From NCBI RefSeq assembly GCF_900176535.1, contig NZ_FWXT01000002.1:124001-188000 (forward strand): a stretch of DNA of 64,000 nucleotides, written 5' to 3'. Shown piece by piece: positions 54,700 to 63,025 of the stretch. Below the pieces are notes generated by a model that was not told the DNA's origin, searched no databases, and saw only the letters and a program-made list of their open reading frames with translations. The stretch's first letter is position 1, and each line of letters begins with the position of its first letter. A program made the translations under genes and the position numbers. The DNA comes from Pedobacter africanus. Its GTDB lineage: Bacteria; Bacteroidota; Bacteroidia; Sphingobacteriales; Sphingobacteriaceae.

Positions 54700-55548
54700 T
54701 TATAAGTTTTGTTTTCCTTTGCTGAGCGTTGCACCGGCACTGGCGATGATGACCAGGGCAACAGCCAGCCACTCATAAAAGGAAAGCATTTCTTTTAAGA
54801 AGACGAGCCCGCACAGGGCTGCTACGGCAGGTTCAAGGCTCATCAGTATGCTAAATGTACGTGCTGGCATTTTTTTTAGTGCACTCATTTCCAGGGTAAA
54901 GGGAATGGCACTGGACAATAAGGCCAGTGTTATTCCTGACAACAGCATAACCGGGCTAAAATGGTTGAGTATGCCACCTGCAATACCAAATGGAAGCACA
55001 ATGACCGAGGCGAAGATCATGCCGATGGCTACGGCCTGTCCGCCATCCATTAATTTAGAAATGCGGCCCCCAAGTACAATGTATCCGGCCCAGAATGCGC
55101 CGGCAAGCAAAGCCAGGCACATGCCCAGCAGGTCTGCCCCTTTATCGCCCCATGGCGCTATGCAGGCTATACCCAGGGCTGCAAGTGCTACCCATAAAAA
55201 ATCGATCGCCTTTTTAGAACCAAATACGGCCAGAAGCAGGGGGCCAATGAATTCAAGTGTAACCCCAAGTCCCAAAGGTATTCTTTCAATAGCGAAATAG
55301 AAGATAACATTCATGGCACCCAGTGAAATTCCATAGGGGACAACGGCTTTCCATTGTTGCGGGCTAAGCTGTTTCAGATTGGGCCGGTAAGCCGCAAGAA
55401 GGATCAATGCGGAGAAACCGATCCTTACAGAAGCGGTGCCAGCTGCCCCGAGCAAAGGGAAGAGCCCTTTGGCAATGGCGGCGCCGCCCTGTACACTAAT
55501 TATGGCAAGAAGTACGGCCGGGAGTGGCGGAATCTTTATGGTTTTCAT
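54700..55548 (-). CDS. EamA/RhtA-like small-molecule exporter
   Basis: A 282-residue inner-membrane protein with about 10 helices in two EamA repeats (PAVLLAIISVQGGAAIAKGLFPLLG ... FWAGYIVLGGRISKLMDGG). GASVRIGFSALILLAAY-like and LSSAIPFTLEMSALKKMPARTFSILMSLEPAVAALCG motifs are typical of the RhtA (threonine/homoserine efflux) branch. The substrate is inferred only. Monocistronic. Confidence 0.85.
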   Translation of the reverse strand: MKTIKIPPLPAVLLAIISVQGGAAIAKGLFPLLGAAGTASVRIGFSALILLAAYRPNLKQLSPQQWKAVVPYGISLGAMNVIFYFAIERIPLGLGVTLEFIGPLLLAVFGSKKAIDFLWVALAALGIACIAPWGDKGADLLGMCLALLAGAFWAGYIVLGGRISKLMDGGQAVAIGMIFASVIVLPFGIAGGILNHFSPVMLLSGITLALLSSAIPFTLEMSALKKMPARTFSILMSLEPAVAALCGLVFLKEMLSFYEWLAVALVIIASAGATLSKGKQNL

Positions 55549-55707
55549 ATGGATTGACGGGTGCGTTAACTTTTCTGGACAAAATTATGATTTTATGACC
55601 AGTTATCTGGTATTTGTTTGCCAATGCAGACCAAAAATAAAGCTGTTTTTAGGGTTTGAAATTATTGGCATGCTATTTGTAAATAACATATCGGTTTAGT
55701 TTGGTTT

Positions 55708-55777
55708 AGGTTGATCTGTGGTGGATCGACCTTATAAACGGGAATAGTCTCTCCGACTTCATTCCCGTTTCTCTTTT
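55708..55777 (+). ncRNA. Tandem hairpins, candidate small RNA with terminator
   Basis: AGGTTGATC (55708-55716) pairs with GATCGACCT (55724-55732) with one G-T pair; three bases later AAACGGGAAT (55736-55745) pairs with ATTCCCGTTT (55761-55770), followed by CTCTTTT. They lie in a 471-bp gap between divergent genes. No confident promoter is seen upstream. The rest of the gap (55549-55707, 55778-56019) shows nothing I recognise. Confidence 0.4.
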
Positions 55778-56019
55778 AAGGCCATTTTGCATTTCCGGTA
55801 AATTCCTTTAACTACTTGATTTAGATGTTTTAATGGGGTTGGTTTTTGCTGCAGTTTGCTAAAAAATGCAGTGTCTGTTTTTTGATGCAAAGACAAAAAC
55901 ATGATTTCTTTTGAACACAGATTTCTTACAACTCAGGTTGAAATATCTACGGCTCGTCTGTTATTTATTTTTCTTTAGCTAACATATAGACAGTTTTGTA
56001 ATGTACAAATAAGCACATT

Positions 56020-56589
56020 ATGTTAAAAGGTTGTCTTTTTGAAAATGGATCGGGCGTTAAATTATTGGGAGAATTGTCGGATCTGAAAACTTTACATGAT
56101 ACGGTTAGAAAAGTTAGGAGCGTGGTGGTAGATTATGAATTGGCCGGTACAGCAGCATCAGCTTTGCTGGTGGATTTCCTGGAAAAGATAGAAGGCGCAT
56201 ATTCGGGTAGAGGGCTTAAAGAACAGGCCGTAATTCAGCATACAGATTATACCTATTATGGATTTGCCTGCAGCTGGGTAGAGTTACTGATGATCAATAG
56301 CCTGCTCAGATCGTTGGCTGATTATACAGTTACAGATGAACTGGATGATGTAAATATGCTTTTACTGGAACACCTTATCCGTAAAGCGGTAGTTTATATG
56401 GACAGGGAAGACGTATCGGGCATCAGGCATTACATAGGGAAGCCATTTGTATGTCTCGACATCAGGCGTTTTATCACAAATTTTAGTTTTAACAATGCGG
56501 AGTTTGAGGGGAGGGCAGACCGGGATTATTTAAAAAGTATACAACAATACCTGAGCACTTATTTTGAAGGCAGCAAACAGCACAACTAA
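56020..56589 (+). CDS. Unknown 189-residue protein, first gene of SDR operon
   Basis: I do not recognise this protein. It is a mostly helical, cytoplasmic-looking protein with no signal peptide or membrane helix; segments such as LLGELSDLKTLHDTVRKVRSVVVDYELAG and CSWVELLMINSLLRSLADYTV suggest packed helices. It stands 5 bases before the SDR gene, so it is probably co-transcribed with the two reductase-like genes and the LytS/LytTR pair. Confidence 0.7.
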   Translation: MLKGCLFENGSGVKLLGELSDLKTLHDTVRKVRSVVVDYELAGTAASALLVDFLEKIEGAYSGRGLKEQAVIQHTDYTYYGFACSWVELLMINSLLRSLADYTVTDELDDVNMLLLEHLIRKAVVYMDREDVSGIRHYIGKPFVCLDIRRFITNFSFNNAEFEGRADRDYLKSIQQYLSTYFEGSKQHN

Positions 56590-56594
56590 CAGCT

Positions 56595-57389
56595 ATGGAA
56601 AATAAAAAGTATACCCTGATTACGGGGGCAAGTTCGGGCTTGGGCCGTGAGTTTTCTATACAATGCGCAGGTATGGGCATGAACATCATCATGATTGCTC
56701 TTCCTGGCAGCAATACCGTATCACTGGCAGATCACCTGATGCTGGAGTTTGGTATACAGATCAGCGTGTTTGAATTTGATATGACGGATAGCATTTTGCT
56801 GGTTGAAAAGCTAAATTACATTAATGAGCATTTTGAAATAGATTTTCTGATCAACAATGCAGGTATTGGTGGAACGGTGGCTATTACCGAAAGTCCGCTT
56901 ACCGCGATTGACAGGATTTTGCAGGTAAACATCAGAAGCATGGTACTAATTACCCAGATCCTTTTACCAGGTTTGCTTAGACAGGAGAAAGGTCATATCC
57001 TGAACATTTCCAGTATGGCCGCTTTTACACCTATTGCCTATAAAACGGTTTACCCGGCTTCCAAGGCATTTATATCGTCATTTTCTCTGGGCTTAAGAGA
57101 GGAATTAAGCCCTACAAATTTATCGGTAAGCGTAGTTTATCCGGGGCCCATCATGACCAATTCCGGGGTATCAGCCCGGATAATAGGACAGGGCATGAAA
57201 GGCCGCATAGGCTTGCTGGCTACCTCCGAAATTGCCCGGATAGCGCTGAGGCAATGCCTGGCTGGCAAAGCGGTGATCATCCCTGGCTTCTGGAACAAGA
57301 TCAATCATCGTATTATGGGCATTCTGCCTGTAGAAACCAAGCTTAAGATTGTATCTAAGGCTGTTAAAAAGGAAATGGCCATAAAATGA
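56595..57389 (+). CDS. Short-chain dehydrogenase/reductase
   Basis: A 264-residue classical SDR. NAD(P) motif TGASSGLG (residues 10-17), NNAG in FLINNAGIG, catalytic Ser (ISSMA) and Y-x-x-x-K in YPASKAF. The last ~30 residues are basic and may contact membrane (WNKINHRIMGILPVETKLKIVSKAVKKEM). The substrate is unknown; the neighbour is an extended-SDR epimerase-like protein. Confidence 0.9.
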   Translation: MENKKYTLITGASSGLGREFSIQCAGMGMNIIMIALPGSNTVSLADHLMLEFGIQISVFEFDMTDSILLVEKLNYINEHFEIDFLINNAGIGGTVAITESPLTAIDRILQVNIRSMVLITQILLPGLLRQEKGHILNISSMAAFTPIAYKTVYPASKAFISSFSLGLREELSPTNLSVSVVYPGPIMTNSGVSARIIGQGMKGRIGLLATSEIARIALRQCLAGKAVIIPGFWNKINHRIMGILPVETKLKIVSKAVKKEMAIK

Positions 57390-57396
57390 TTGAAAA

Positions 57397-58383
57397 ATGA
57401 GTAAAGTTCTAATAACCGGAGGCAATGGGTTTCTGGGGGCAAATACTGCCAGGGAATTGTATCGCCAGGGTTATGAGGTAAAGCTAATGATGAGGGCATC
57501 GGCCGATGTGATGGCTATAGCTGATATTCCGTGTGAGTTGTATTATGGCGACATCAGTAAGGAAGAAGATGTATTCAATGCTGTTAAAGGCTGTGACTAT
57601 GTTGTGCATACGGCGTCGGTAACCGGGCAATGGGGCATAAGTTTTAAAACCTATGAAGAAATTAATGTAAAAGGAACAATCCATATCGTAAATGCCTGCC
57701 TGAAATACCAGGTAAAAAGGTTGATCCATATCAGTACGGCAAATACCATTGGTCATGGAAATAAAGTTAAACCCGCAACAGAACTCAATTCTTTCCGGCT
57801 TTCGCACCTGGGGTCCGGATACATCAGCAGTAAATATATTGCGCAGCAATATGTGCTGGAGCAGGTGGTGAACAAAGGACTTAAAGCAATAATCCTCAAT
57901 CCTACATTTATGATTGGACAGGGGGATGCGAAACCCAGTTCGGGAAAGATCATTATGCATGGCATTAACAAACGGGTAATCTTTTATCCGCCTGGCGGAA
58001 AAAATTTTGTTCACATCAATGATGTATGTACAGGCATAGCCAATGCAATTGAGATGGGGAAAAATGGTGATTGTTATTTGCTGGCGGGCGAGAATTTAAG
58101 TTACGCTGCATTTTTTAAGCTATTAAACAAGGTGTCGGGACAAAAGCCGGTTATGCTTTGTATCCCGCAGTTTGTTTTAAAAATGATCGGAATAATGGGT
58201 ACATTGCTTGGCGTATTGAGCAAGACTTCGGTAAAGCTGAATTATTCTGCAGCCTATATGCTGTGCATATACAATTACTATTCAGGTAAAAAATCTGAAC
58301 GGGAGCTGATGGTGAAATACACGCCTGTAGAGAAGGCCATCAGCAATGCACTGACCTGGTTTAAGGAAAATAATTACTGTTAA
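57397..58383 (+). CDS. NAD-dependent epimerase/dehydratase-like extended SDR
   Basis: A 328-residue extended SDR. Motif GGNGFLGANTA (GxxGxxG) at the N-terminus and catalytic Y-x-x-x-K in YISSK. It resembles dihydroflavonol-reductase/hopanoid-associated epimerase-like members. The start is 7 bases after the SDR stop. Together they could modify a lipid or sugar, but no substrate is evident. Confidence 0.88.
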   Translation: MSKVLITGGNGFLGANTARELYRQGYEVKLMMRASADVMAIADIPCELYYGDISKEEDVFNAVKGCDYVVHTASVTGQWGISFKTYEEINVKGTIHIVNACLKYQVKRLIHISTANTIGHGNKVKPATELNSFRLSHLGSGYISSKYIAQQYVLEQVVNKGLKAIILNPTFMIGQGDAKPSSGKIIMHGINKRVIFYPPGGKNFVHINDVCTGIANAIEMGKNGDCYLLAGENLSYAAFFKLLNKVSGQKPVMLCIPQFVLKMIGIMGTLLGVLSKTSVKLNYSAAYMLCIYNYYSGKKSERELMVKYTPVEKAISNALTWFKENNYC

Positions 58384-58393
58384 TTACCAGGAA

Positions 58394-59527
58394 ATGTTGA
58401 TTGGTTCGCTTATAATAATGCTACTTAGAATGAATACAGCACAAGTGGAGGCGGTTTTTCAAAGTAAACTGTTTAAATACAGCATCAGGATATTTGTGCT
58501 GTTGATATTCAGTATTATTTTTAAATCCTTTGACCTTACCTTCCCGAAAAATTCCAGTCCCTATTTTTTCAGGGCGCAAGCTTTTAGTCTGATGTTTGTG
58601 TTGGTTGGTCTGGTGGTATGGGAAGGTGCGGTAAGGTTATCCAAATATGTAGAGCGGTATGTTTTTAATAAAAATCTATCTTACAAGCTGTTATTCCTTT
58701 GTTTTAGCCTGATTGTTTACGGTCTGTTGTCCAGCTTCCTGTTTGGTTTTTCTTATTCGGTATTTGATATCCTGCTGTACAAGAAGTACGAAGCCTGGAC
58801 CAGCTTTTCTTCTTTGAGTTACGACCTGTATTTCGGTGCGTTTATGTTCTATCTGCTGATCCTGGCTTATAGTGGTATTGTCTTTTATTATAAGAACTGG
58901 AAAGAAAGCCAGCTAAACGCTGAGCGGCTGATGCGGGAAAACATACAGGCAAAGTACGACGTTCTGAAAAGTCAGATAGACCCGCATTTCTTCTTTAATT
59001 CATTAAGTGTATTGACCAATCTGGTATATAAGAGTGCAGACCTGTCAGCAGAGTACATTACCCAACTTGCAAAAAGTTACCGCTATATCCTGGATAAGAA
59101 GTTTGAAAACCTGGTCTCGATACGCACGGAACTGGAATTTCTGGAGTCTTATTCTTTCCTGATCCGGATCAGACATCAAAGCAGTATTGTCTTTAATATT
59201 GATATTGAAGAAAAAACAATGCATACCGGTATGGTGCCGCCCGCAACCCTGCAGATGCTGGTTGAAAATGCGGTAAAACACAATCGTTTTTCGGCCAATG
59301 ACCCCCTGCACATCAACATCAGGGATGAAGGGGATTCGCTGATTGTGTCCAATGACCTTAGAAAACGTTCCGGCCTGCATAACTCGATTGGTGTTGGGCT
59401 GGACAACATTAGTAAAAGATATGAACTGACCAGCGACAAAAGGATCGAGATCACAGAGACCAATGATGAATTTATTGTTAAAGTCCCTATAATTAATACC
59501 TATGAAGATTATCATATTCGAGGATGA
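58394..59527 (+). CDS. LytS/YehU-type sensor histidine kinase
   Basis: A 377-residue kinase with four hydrophobic helices in the first ~165 residues, a coiled linker and the His_kinase motif QIDPHFFFNSL (H198). The ATPase part has LQMLVENAVKHN and GVGLDNISKRYEL. The start is uncertain (ATG 58394 or 58430). It overlaps the response regulator gene by 26 bases. The signal is unknown, but the operon with two SDR genes and a Nudix gene may define its output. Confidence 0.92.
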   Translation: MLIGSLIIMLLRMNTAQVEAVFQSKLFKYSIRIFVLLIFSIIFKSFDLTFPKNSSPYFFRAQAFSLMFVLVGLVVWEGAVRLSKYVERYVFNKNLSYKLLFLCFSLIVYGLLSSFLFGFSYSVFDILLYKKYEAWTSFSSLSYDLYFGAFMFYLLILAYSGIVFYYKNWKESQLNAERLMRENIQAKYDVLKSQIDPHFFFNSLSVLTNLVYKSADLSAEYITQLAKSYRYILDKKFENLVSIRTELEFLESYSFLIRIRHQSSIVFNIDIEEKTMHTGMVPPATLQMLVENAVKHNRFSANDPLHINIRDEGDSLIVSNDLRKRSGLHNSIGVGLDNISKRYELTSDKRIEITETNDEFIVKVPIINTYEDYHIRG

Positions 59528-60266
59528 GAAGCACAATGCGGAGCGGTTGGTACAGCTGCTGCAGAAATGCCTGGAGGCGGTTGAAGTTTTAGCCATTATC
59601 GAATCTGTAGAAGAGGGATTACGGTGGTTAAGCAATAATGAAAATGCCGCAGAACTTATTTTTATGGACATTCAACTGTCGGACGGCAATTGCTTTGAGC
59701 TATTTGAAAAAATGGAAATTCAAACTCCGATTGTATTTACCACTGCTTATGATAGTTTTGCATTGCAGGCCTTTAAGGTGTATAGTGTAGATTACCTGAT
59801 GAAACCTATCGATGTCAAAGATCTGCAGCGGGCTATAGAAAAATACGAGTACTTTAAGGTTCCGGCTAATCCGGCATTGAACATTTCCAAGATCGCGGAA
59901 GAATTTTTTAAAAGGGAGCATACGCGCTTTATTGGTAAGATAAACAATCAGCTGGTGTATGTTAAGGCCAGGGACATTGCTTATGTTTATTTTCTGGATG
60001 GGCTTACCTGGGCCATTACCTTGACAGATCAAAAGATTCCGCTGGATTATTCACTGGACCAGATTGAAAAGATGCTGGACCGAAGTTTGTTTTTCAGGAT
60101 CAACCGCAAACTGATTGTGCATATTGATGCCATCAGGAAAATTACGACCTATTACAACAGCAGGTTTATTGTGCAATTGTTTCCGGCAATAGATACCGAA
60201 GCGATCATCAGCAGGGAAAGGGTAGGCAGTTTTAAGGCCTGGCTCGAAGGGAGGGGGACGGTTTAG
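59502..60266 (+). CDS. LytTR-family response regulator
   Basis: A 254-residue regulator. Receiver domain with E7-D8 and phospho-acceptor D56 (FMDIQLSDG), conserved Lys in YLMKPID; C-terminal LytTR DNA-binding domain (VKARDIAYVYFLDGLTWAITL, FFRINRKLIVHIDAIRKI, REVGSF-like RERVGSFKAWLEG). It overlaps the kinase gene by 26 bases and abuts the Nudix gene. Confidence 0.95.
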   Translation: MKIIIFEDEKHNAERLVQLLQKCLEAVEVLAIIESVEEGLRWLSNNENAAELIFMDIQLSDGNCFELFEKMEIQTPIVFTTAYDSFALQAFKVYSVDYLMKPIDVKDLQRAIEKYEYFKVPANPALNISKIAEEFFKREHTRFIGKINNQLVYVKARDIAYVYFLDGLTWAITLTDQKIPLDYSLDQIEKMLDRSLFFRINRKLIVHIDAIRKITTYYNSRFIVQLFPAIDTEAIISRERVGSFKAWLEGRGTV

Positions 60267-60668
60267 ATGATCGCGGTAACCTGTGCAATTATAGTTGATG
60301 AAGAAGGCAGGGTATTGGTGGCGCAACGGAGCGCAGCCATGAAATTGCCTTTAAAAATGGAGTTTCCTGGTGGTAAAGTTGAGGAGGGTGAAACGCCCCA
60401 AGCCGGTTTAATCAGGGAAATCAGGGAGGAATTGGGGGTTGATATCGCAATTATAGCTGAAATACCAGCGAATGAGCATCACTATCCTGATTTTTCCATA
60501 CGGTTGATCCCCTATACTTGTCGCATTATAAGCGGGGAAATTTTTTTAAAAGAGCATGCAGCTTATTTCTGGCAGGCCCCGCACAATTTGACGGAATTGG
60601 ACTGGGCAGCTGCTGATATTCCGGTGGTGCACAATTATCTGGCTCATATAGGCGCTAAAGATAATTAG
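60267..60668 (+). CDS. MutT-type Nudix hydrolase
   Basis: A 133-residue enzyme that hydrolyses nucleoside diphosphate derivatives, possibly 8-oxo-dGTP. The Nudix box is complete: GGKVEEGETPQAGLIREIREELGV (residues ~35-58). The N-terminal LVAQRS and C-terminal ELDWAAADIPVV fit the MutT branch. The ATG follows the LytTR stop directly. It is 2 bases from the convergent TPM gene. Confidence 0.93.
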   Translation: MIAVTCAIIVDEEGRVLVAQRSAAMKLPLKMEFPGGKVEEGETPQAGLIREIREELGVDIAIIAEIPANEHHYPDFSIRLIPYTCRIISGEIFLKEHAAYFWQAPHNLTELDWAAADIPVVHNYLAHIGAKDN

Positions 60669-60670
60669 GC

Positions 60671-62260
60671 CTACCAGCTGCTGCCGGCACCGCCACCACC
60701 AGAGGATCCTCCGCTGCTTGTTGAAGAGCTACTGGAGGAAGAACTACTTGAAAAAGAAGATGAACCGGAAGAAGAGGAGGAACTGCTGCTGGAAGGCGTT
60801 GGAATCTGTGCAATTTCGAAGCGGATCGTTTCTAAAAACTTACAGTTGGCGCAAATATAATATTCATCGCCATAGCCGGGTGCATACCTGGTAGCTCTTT
60901 TTACAATCTTCCTGTCGCGGTATTTAAGGGTTTTAAATTTACATTCAGGGCATTCTTTTACTTTTGACTTTAGGTTGCTGTAGTCAAGGATCATGATGTT
61001 GTTACAGGACCTGCACTCCCATACATCGTAATCAACTGCGTCAACCTTTTCTTCCGCCAGCTGACCTTTAGAGAGGAACTGATCTTCTTTATCATCGTCC
61101 AGGCATTCCATAGGATTGCTGCATGCCGCGCAATTGTAGCTGGCAAACCTTCGCTGGTATTGTGCATCTGCGTAGTTTTTCCAATACGCTTTGAGGAAGG
61201 GGAAAGAAAAGAATTTTAAAACAGCATGTTCTGCTGGTTCGTGGCTTTTACGCCAGACAAGGTACTGCTGGTGCCGGCTTTTTCCGCTCAGGGAAGCTTT
61301 TAACAAGCTGCTCAGTATCAGAAAATGAAGGTTTACGTATAACCAGATAAAAGCAAGAAGGATCAGTAAGGCCCTTACATTATACCAGTCGCCCGGATGG
61401 TACAAATTCAGGTAGACGACAAATATTGGTGGGCCGAATGTTATAAAATAGGCAAATGGATTCAACCATTGCCTTTTGAACTGATAACGGTACAGAACAG
61501 CGGCAATTGGCCAGGCAAAGATTGCGTATACAATAAATATGCAGATGGTAAGCCAATCTGCAATGGGGCCGGAACGTTGTTGTACCGGCTGCTGTTGAAG
61601 CAGAGGCTGTATAGCTTCTGTTTGGGGGCTGGCTGCTGTGGCACTATCGGCAACAGGTTCCTGAGCAGGTACTGCCATATCAATTGGTGGCGGTGGAACG
61701 ATGTCCACTGCCGGCCCTGGGTCATCGGTTGCAGGGTCGGCATAAGGCTCAGCTGATTGGCTGTTAAGCCTTCTGATCAAGGCATCGACCCCTTGGGTGA
61801 TGGCCAGGTCAAAATTGTTGTTGCGGGCATGCGGGATCATGTAATCTTCCTGAATCCTTTTACAGATCATATCGGGTAATATGCCCTCCAGCCCGTAACC
61901 GGTTTCAAACTCAATTCTTCTCTGGTCTTCTACAACAAATACCAGCAGGCCATTGTTGGTTTCGCTGCTGCCAATTTTCCAGGCCCTGAAAAGTTCATGG
62001 GCAATGTCTTTCGGCACATGCTCGCCAATGCTCTTTACAAAAACGACATCAATATGTGCAGTTCCTGCCTGGTCTAATGGGCTTAATTTGCTGTTAAGTG
62101 CGGCAACTGTTTCCGCAGAAAGAATCCCATCAGGATTGCTGACATAAGTTTCGTTGAGACTTTTAGGGTCAGGGATTTTTGAAAGGACATCTTTTTTAGA
62201 CTGCTGGCAGCCCGAAATCGTAAAAACCGAAAGGAATAAAAGGATTAGCGCATATTTCAT
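60671..62260 (-). CDS. TPM-domain lipoprotein with zinc ribbons and Ser-rich tail
   Basis: A 529-residue protein from the ATG at 62260 (MKYALILLFLSVFTISGC); lipobox ISGC. An N-terminal TPM domain (residues ~38-165: LSKIPDPKSLNETYVSNPDGILSAETVAALN, HIDVVFVKSIG, RRIEFETGYGLEGILPDMICKRI) is followed by a Pro-rich linker, two or three membrane helices, then two or three Cys-rich knuckles (NCAACSNPMEC, ECRSCN, ECPECK, CANCK) and a Ser-rich stretch ending GGGGAGSSW. The layout is like YgcG/TPM proteins with added zinc ribbons; its function is unknown. The Ser tract gives simple repeats at about 60,710-60,790. Confidence 0.85.
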   Translation of the reverse strand: MKYALILLFLSVFTISGCQQSKKDVLSKIPDPKSLNETYVSNPDGILSAETVAALNSKLSPLDQAGTAHIDVVFVKSIGEHVPKDIAHELFRAWKIGSSETNNGLLVFVVEDQRRIEFETGYGLEGILPDMICKRIQEDYMIPHARNNNFDLAITQGVDALIRRLNSQSAEPYADPATDDPGPAVDIVPPPPIDMAVPAQEPVADSATAASPQTEAIQPLLQQQPVQQRSGPIADWLTICIFIVYAIFAWPIAAVLYRYQFKRQWLNPFAYFITFGPPIFVVYLNLYHPGDWYNVRALLILLAFIWLYVNLHFLILSSLLKASLSGKSRHQQYLVWRKSHEPAEHAVLKFFSFPFLKAYWKNYADAQYQRRFASYNCAACSNPMECLDDDKEDQFLSKGQLAEEKVDAVDYDVWECRSCNNIMILDYSNLKSKVKECPECKFKTLKYRDRKIVKRATRYAPGYGDEYYICANCKFLETIRFEIAQIPTPSSSSSSSSSGSSSFSSSSSSSSSSTSSGGSSGGGGAGSSW

Positions 62261-62329
62261 AGTGATCAATAGGTGCGTAAATATAAGGTTTACCTATTGA
62301 TACACAAGTTTTCATCATCCGTTATGCCC

Positions 62330-62890
62330 TTACTTTTTCTTGGGGTTACCAAAGTTGTTTGTGCCAACGGCAACAATTTCTTTTGATTCAATGGCGGGTT
62401 CAAGTTCAATTTTGAAGTCTTTATTTCCCTCTGCTGCAACAATTGCAAAGAAGTGCTGGCCCCTTTTTTCATTTCCCTCTACCTTAAATTTAAGTATGCG
62501 TAATTTTTTGCCGGCAATAGGCTTGGCTTGAGGAGAAAGTTTATCTGTTAAGGCGGTTAGTTTTGCAGCCTGGCTACCGGTTTGACTTAATTTTGCACCT
62601 GTTTTTACTGCTCCGGCACTTCCAGCGTCGTAACCACTGGATACCACCTGGGCACCTACATCACTAAGATCCCCGGCAAGCTTTCCAAGTTTTTTAAATC
62701 CTTTGAGGTGTTCTGTAATATTGGTAAATTCAGTACCGTTAGATGGCATTCCGATGGTGATGTTATCGCCCACCTTAAATTCAATTCCGGTTGATGAAGT
62801 AAATATCTCGTTTTCTAATTTTTGAGCGTAGCTTTTGCTGCTCATTAGTACTGCAAAGGCAATAACTAATGTGAATACCGGTGTTTTCAT
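62330..62890 (-). CDS. Small exported protein of unknown function
   Basis: A 186-residue protein with signal peptide (MKTPVFTLVIAFAVLMSSKSYAQ). The rest is soluble with strand-like segments (IEFKVGDNITIGMPSN; LRILKFKVEGNEKRGQHFFAIVAAEG) around a Gly/Ala-rich middle. I know no family for it. It is upstream of the TPM gene on the same strand with a 69-base gap, so co-transcription is possible. Confidence 0.65.
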   Translation of the reverse strand: MKTPVFTLVIAFAVLMSSKSYAQKLENEIFTSSTGIEFKVGDNITIGMPSNGTEFTNITEHLKGFKKLGKLAGDLSDVGAQVVSSGYDAGSAGAVKTGAKLSQTGSQAAKLTALTDKLSPQAKPIAGKKLRILKFKVEGNEKRGQHFFAIVAAEGNKDFKIELEPAIESKEIVAVGTNNFGNPKKK

Positions 62891-63025
62891 AGCTTGTTAT
62901 TTGTTTGTTTTATAGTGTTTATACAAATTACGCCAGTACGATAAGCAGATACAATAGCTTAAAACTGGTGTTTTATAGCTACCTGTTTACCGGTATTTTA
63001 TTTTAATATTTCGCTGGCTTAAAAA

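Noticed and set aside
60710..60790. Simple-sequence repeat
   Set aside because: It encodes the Ser-rich tail of the TPM protein and needs no separate explanation.
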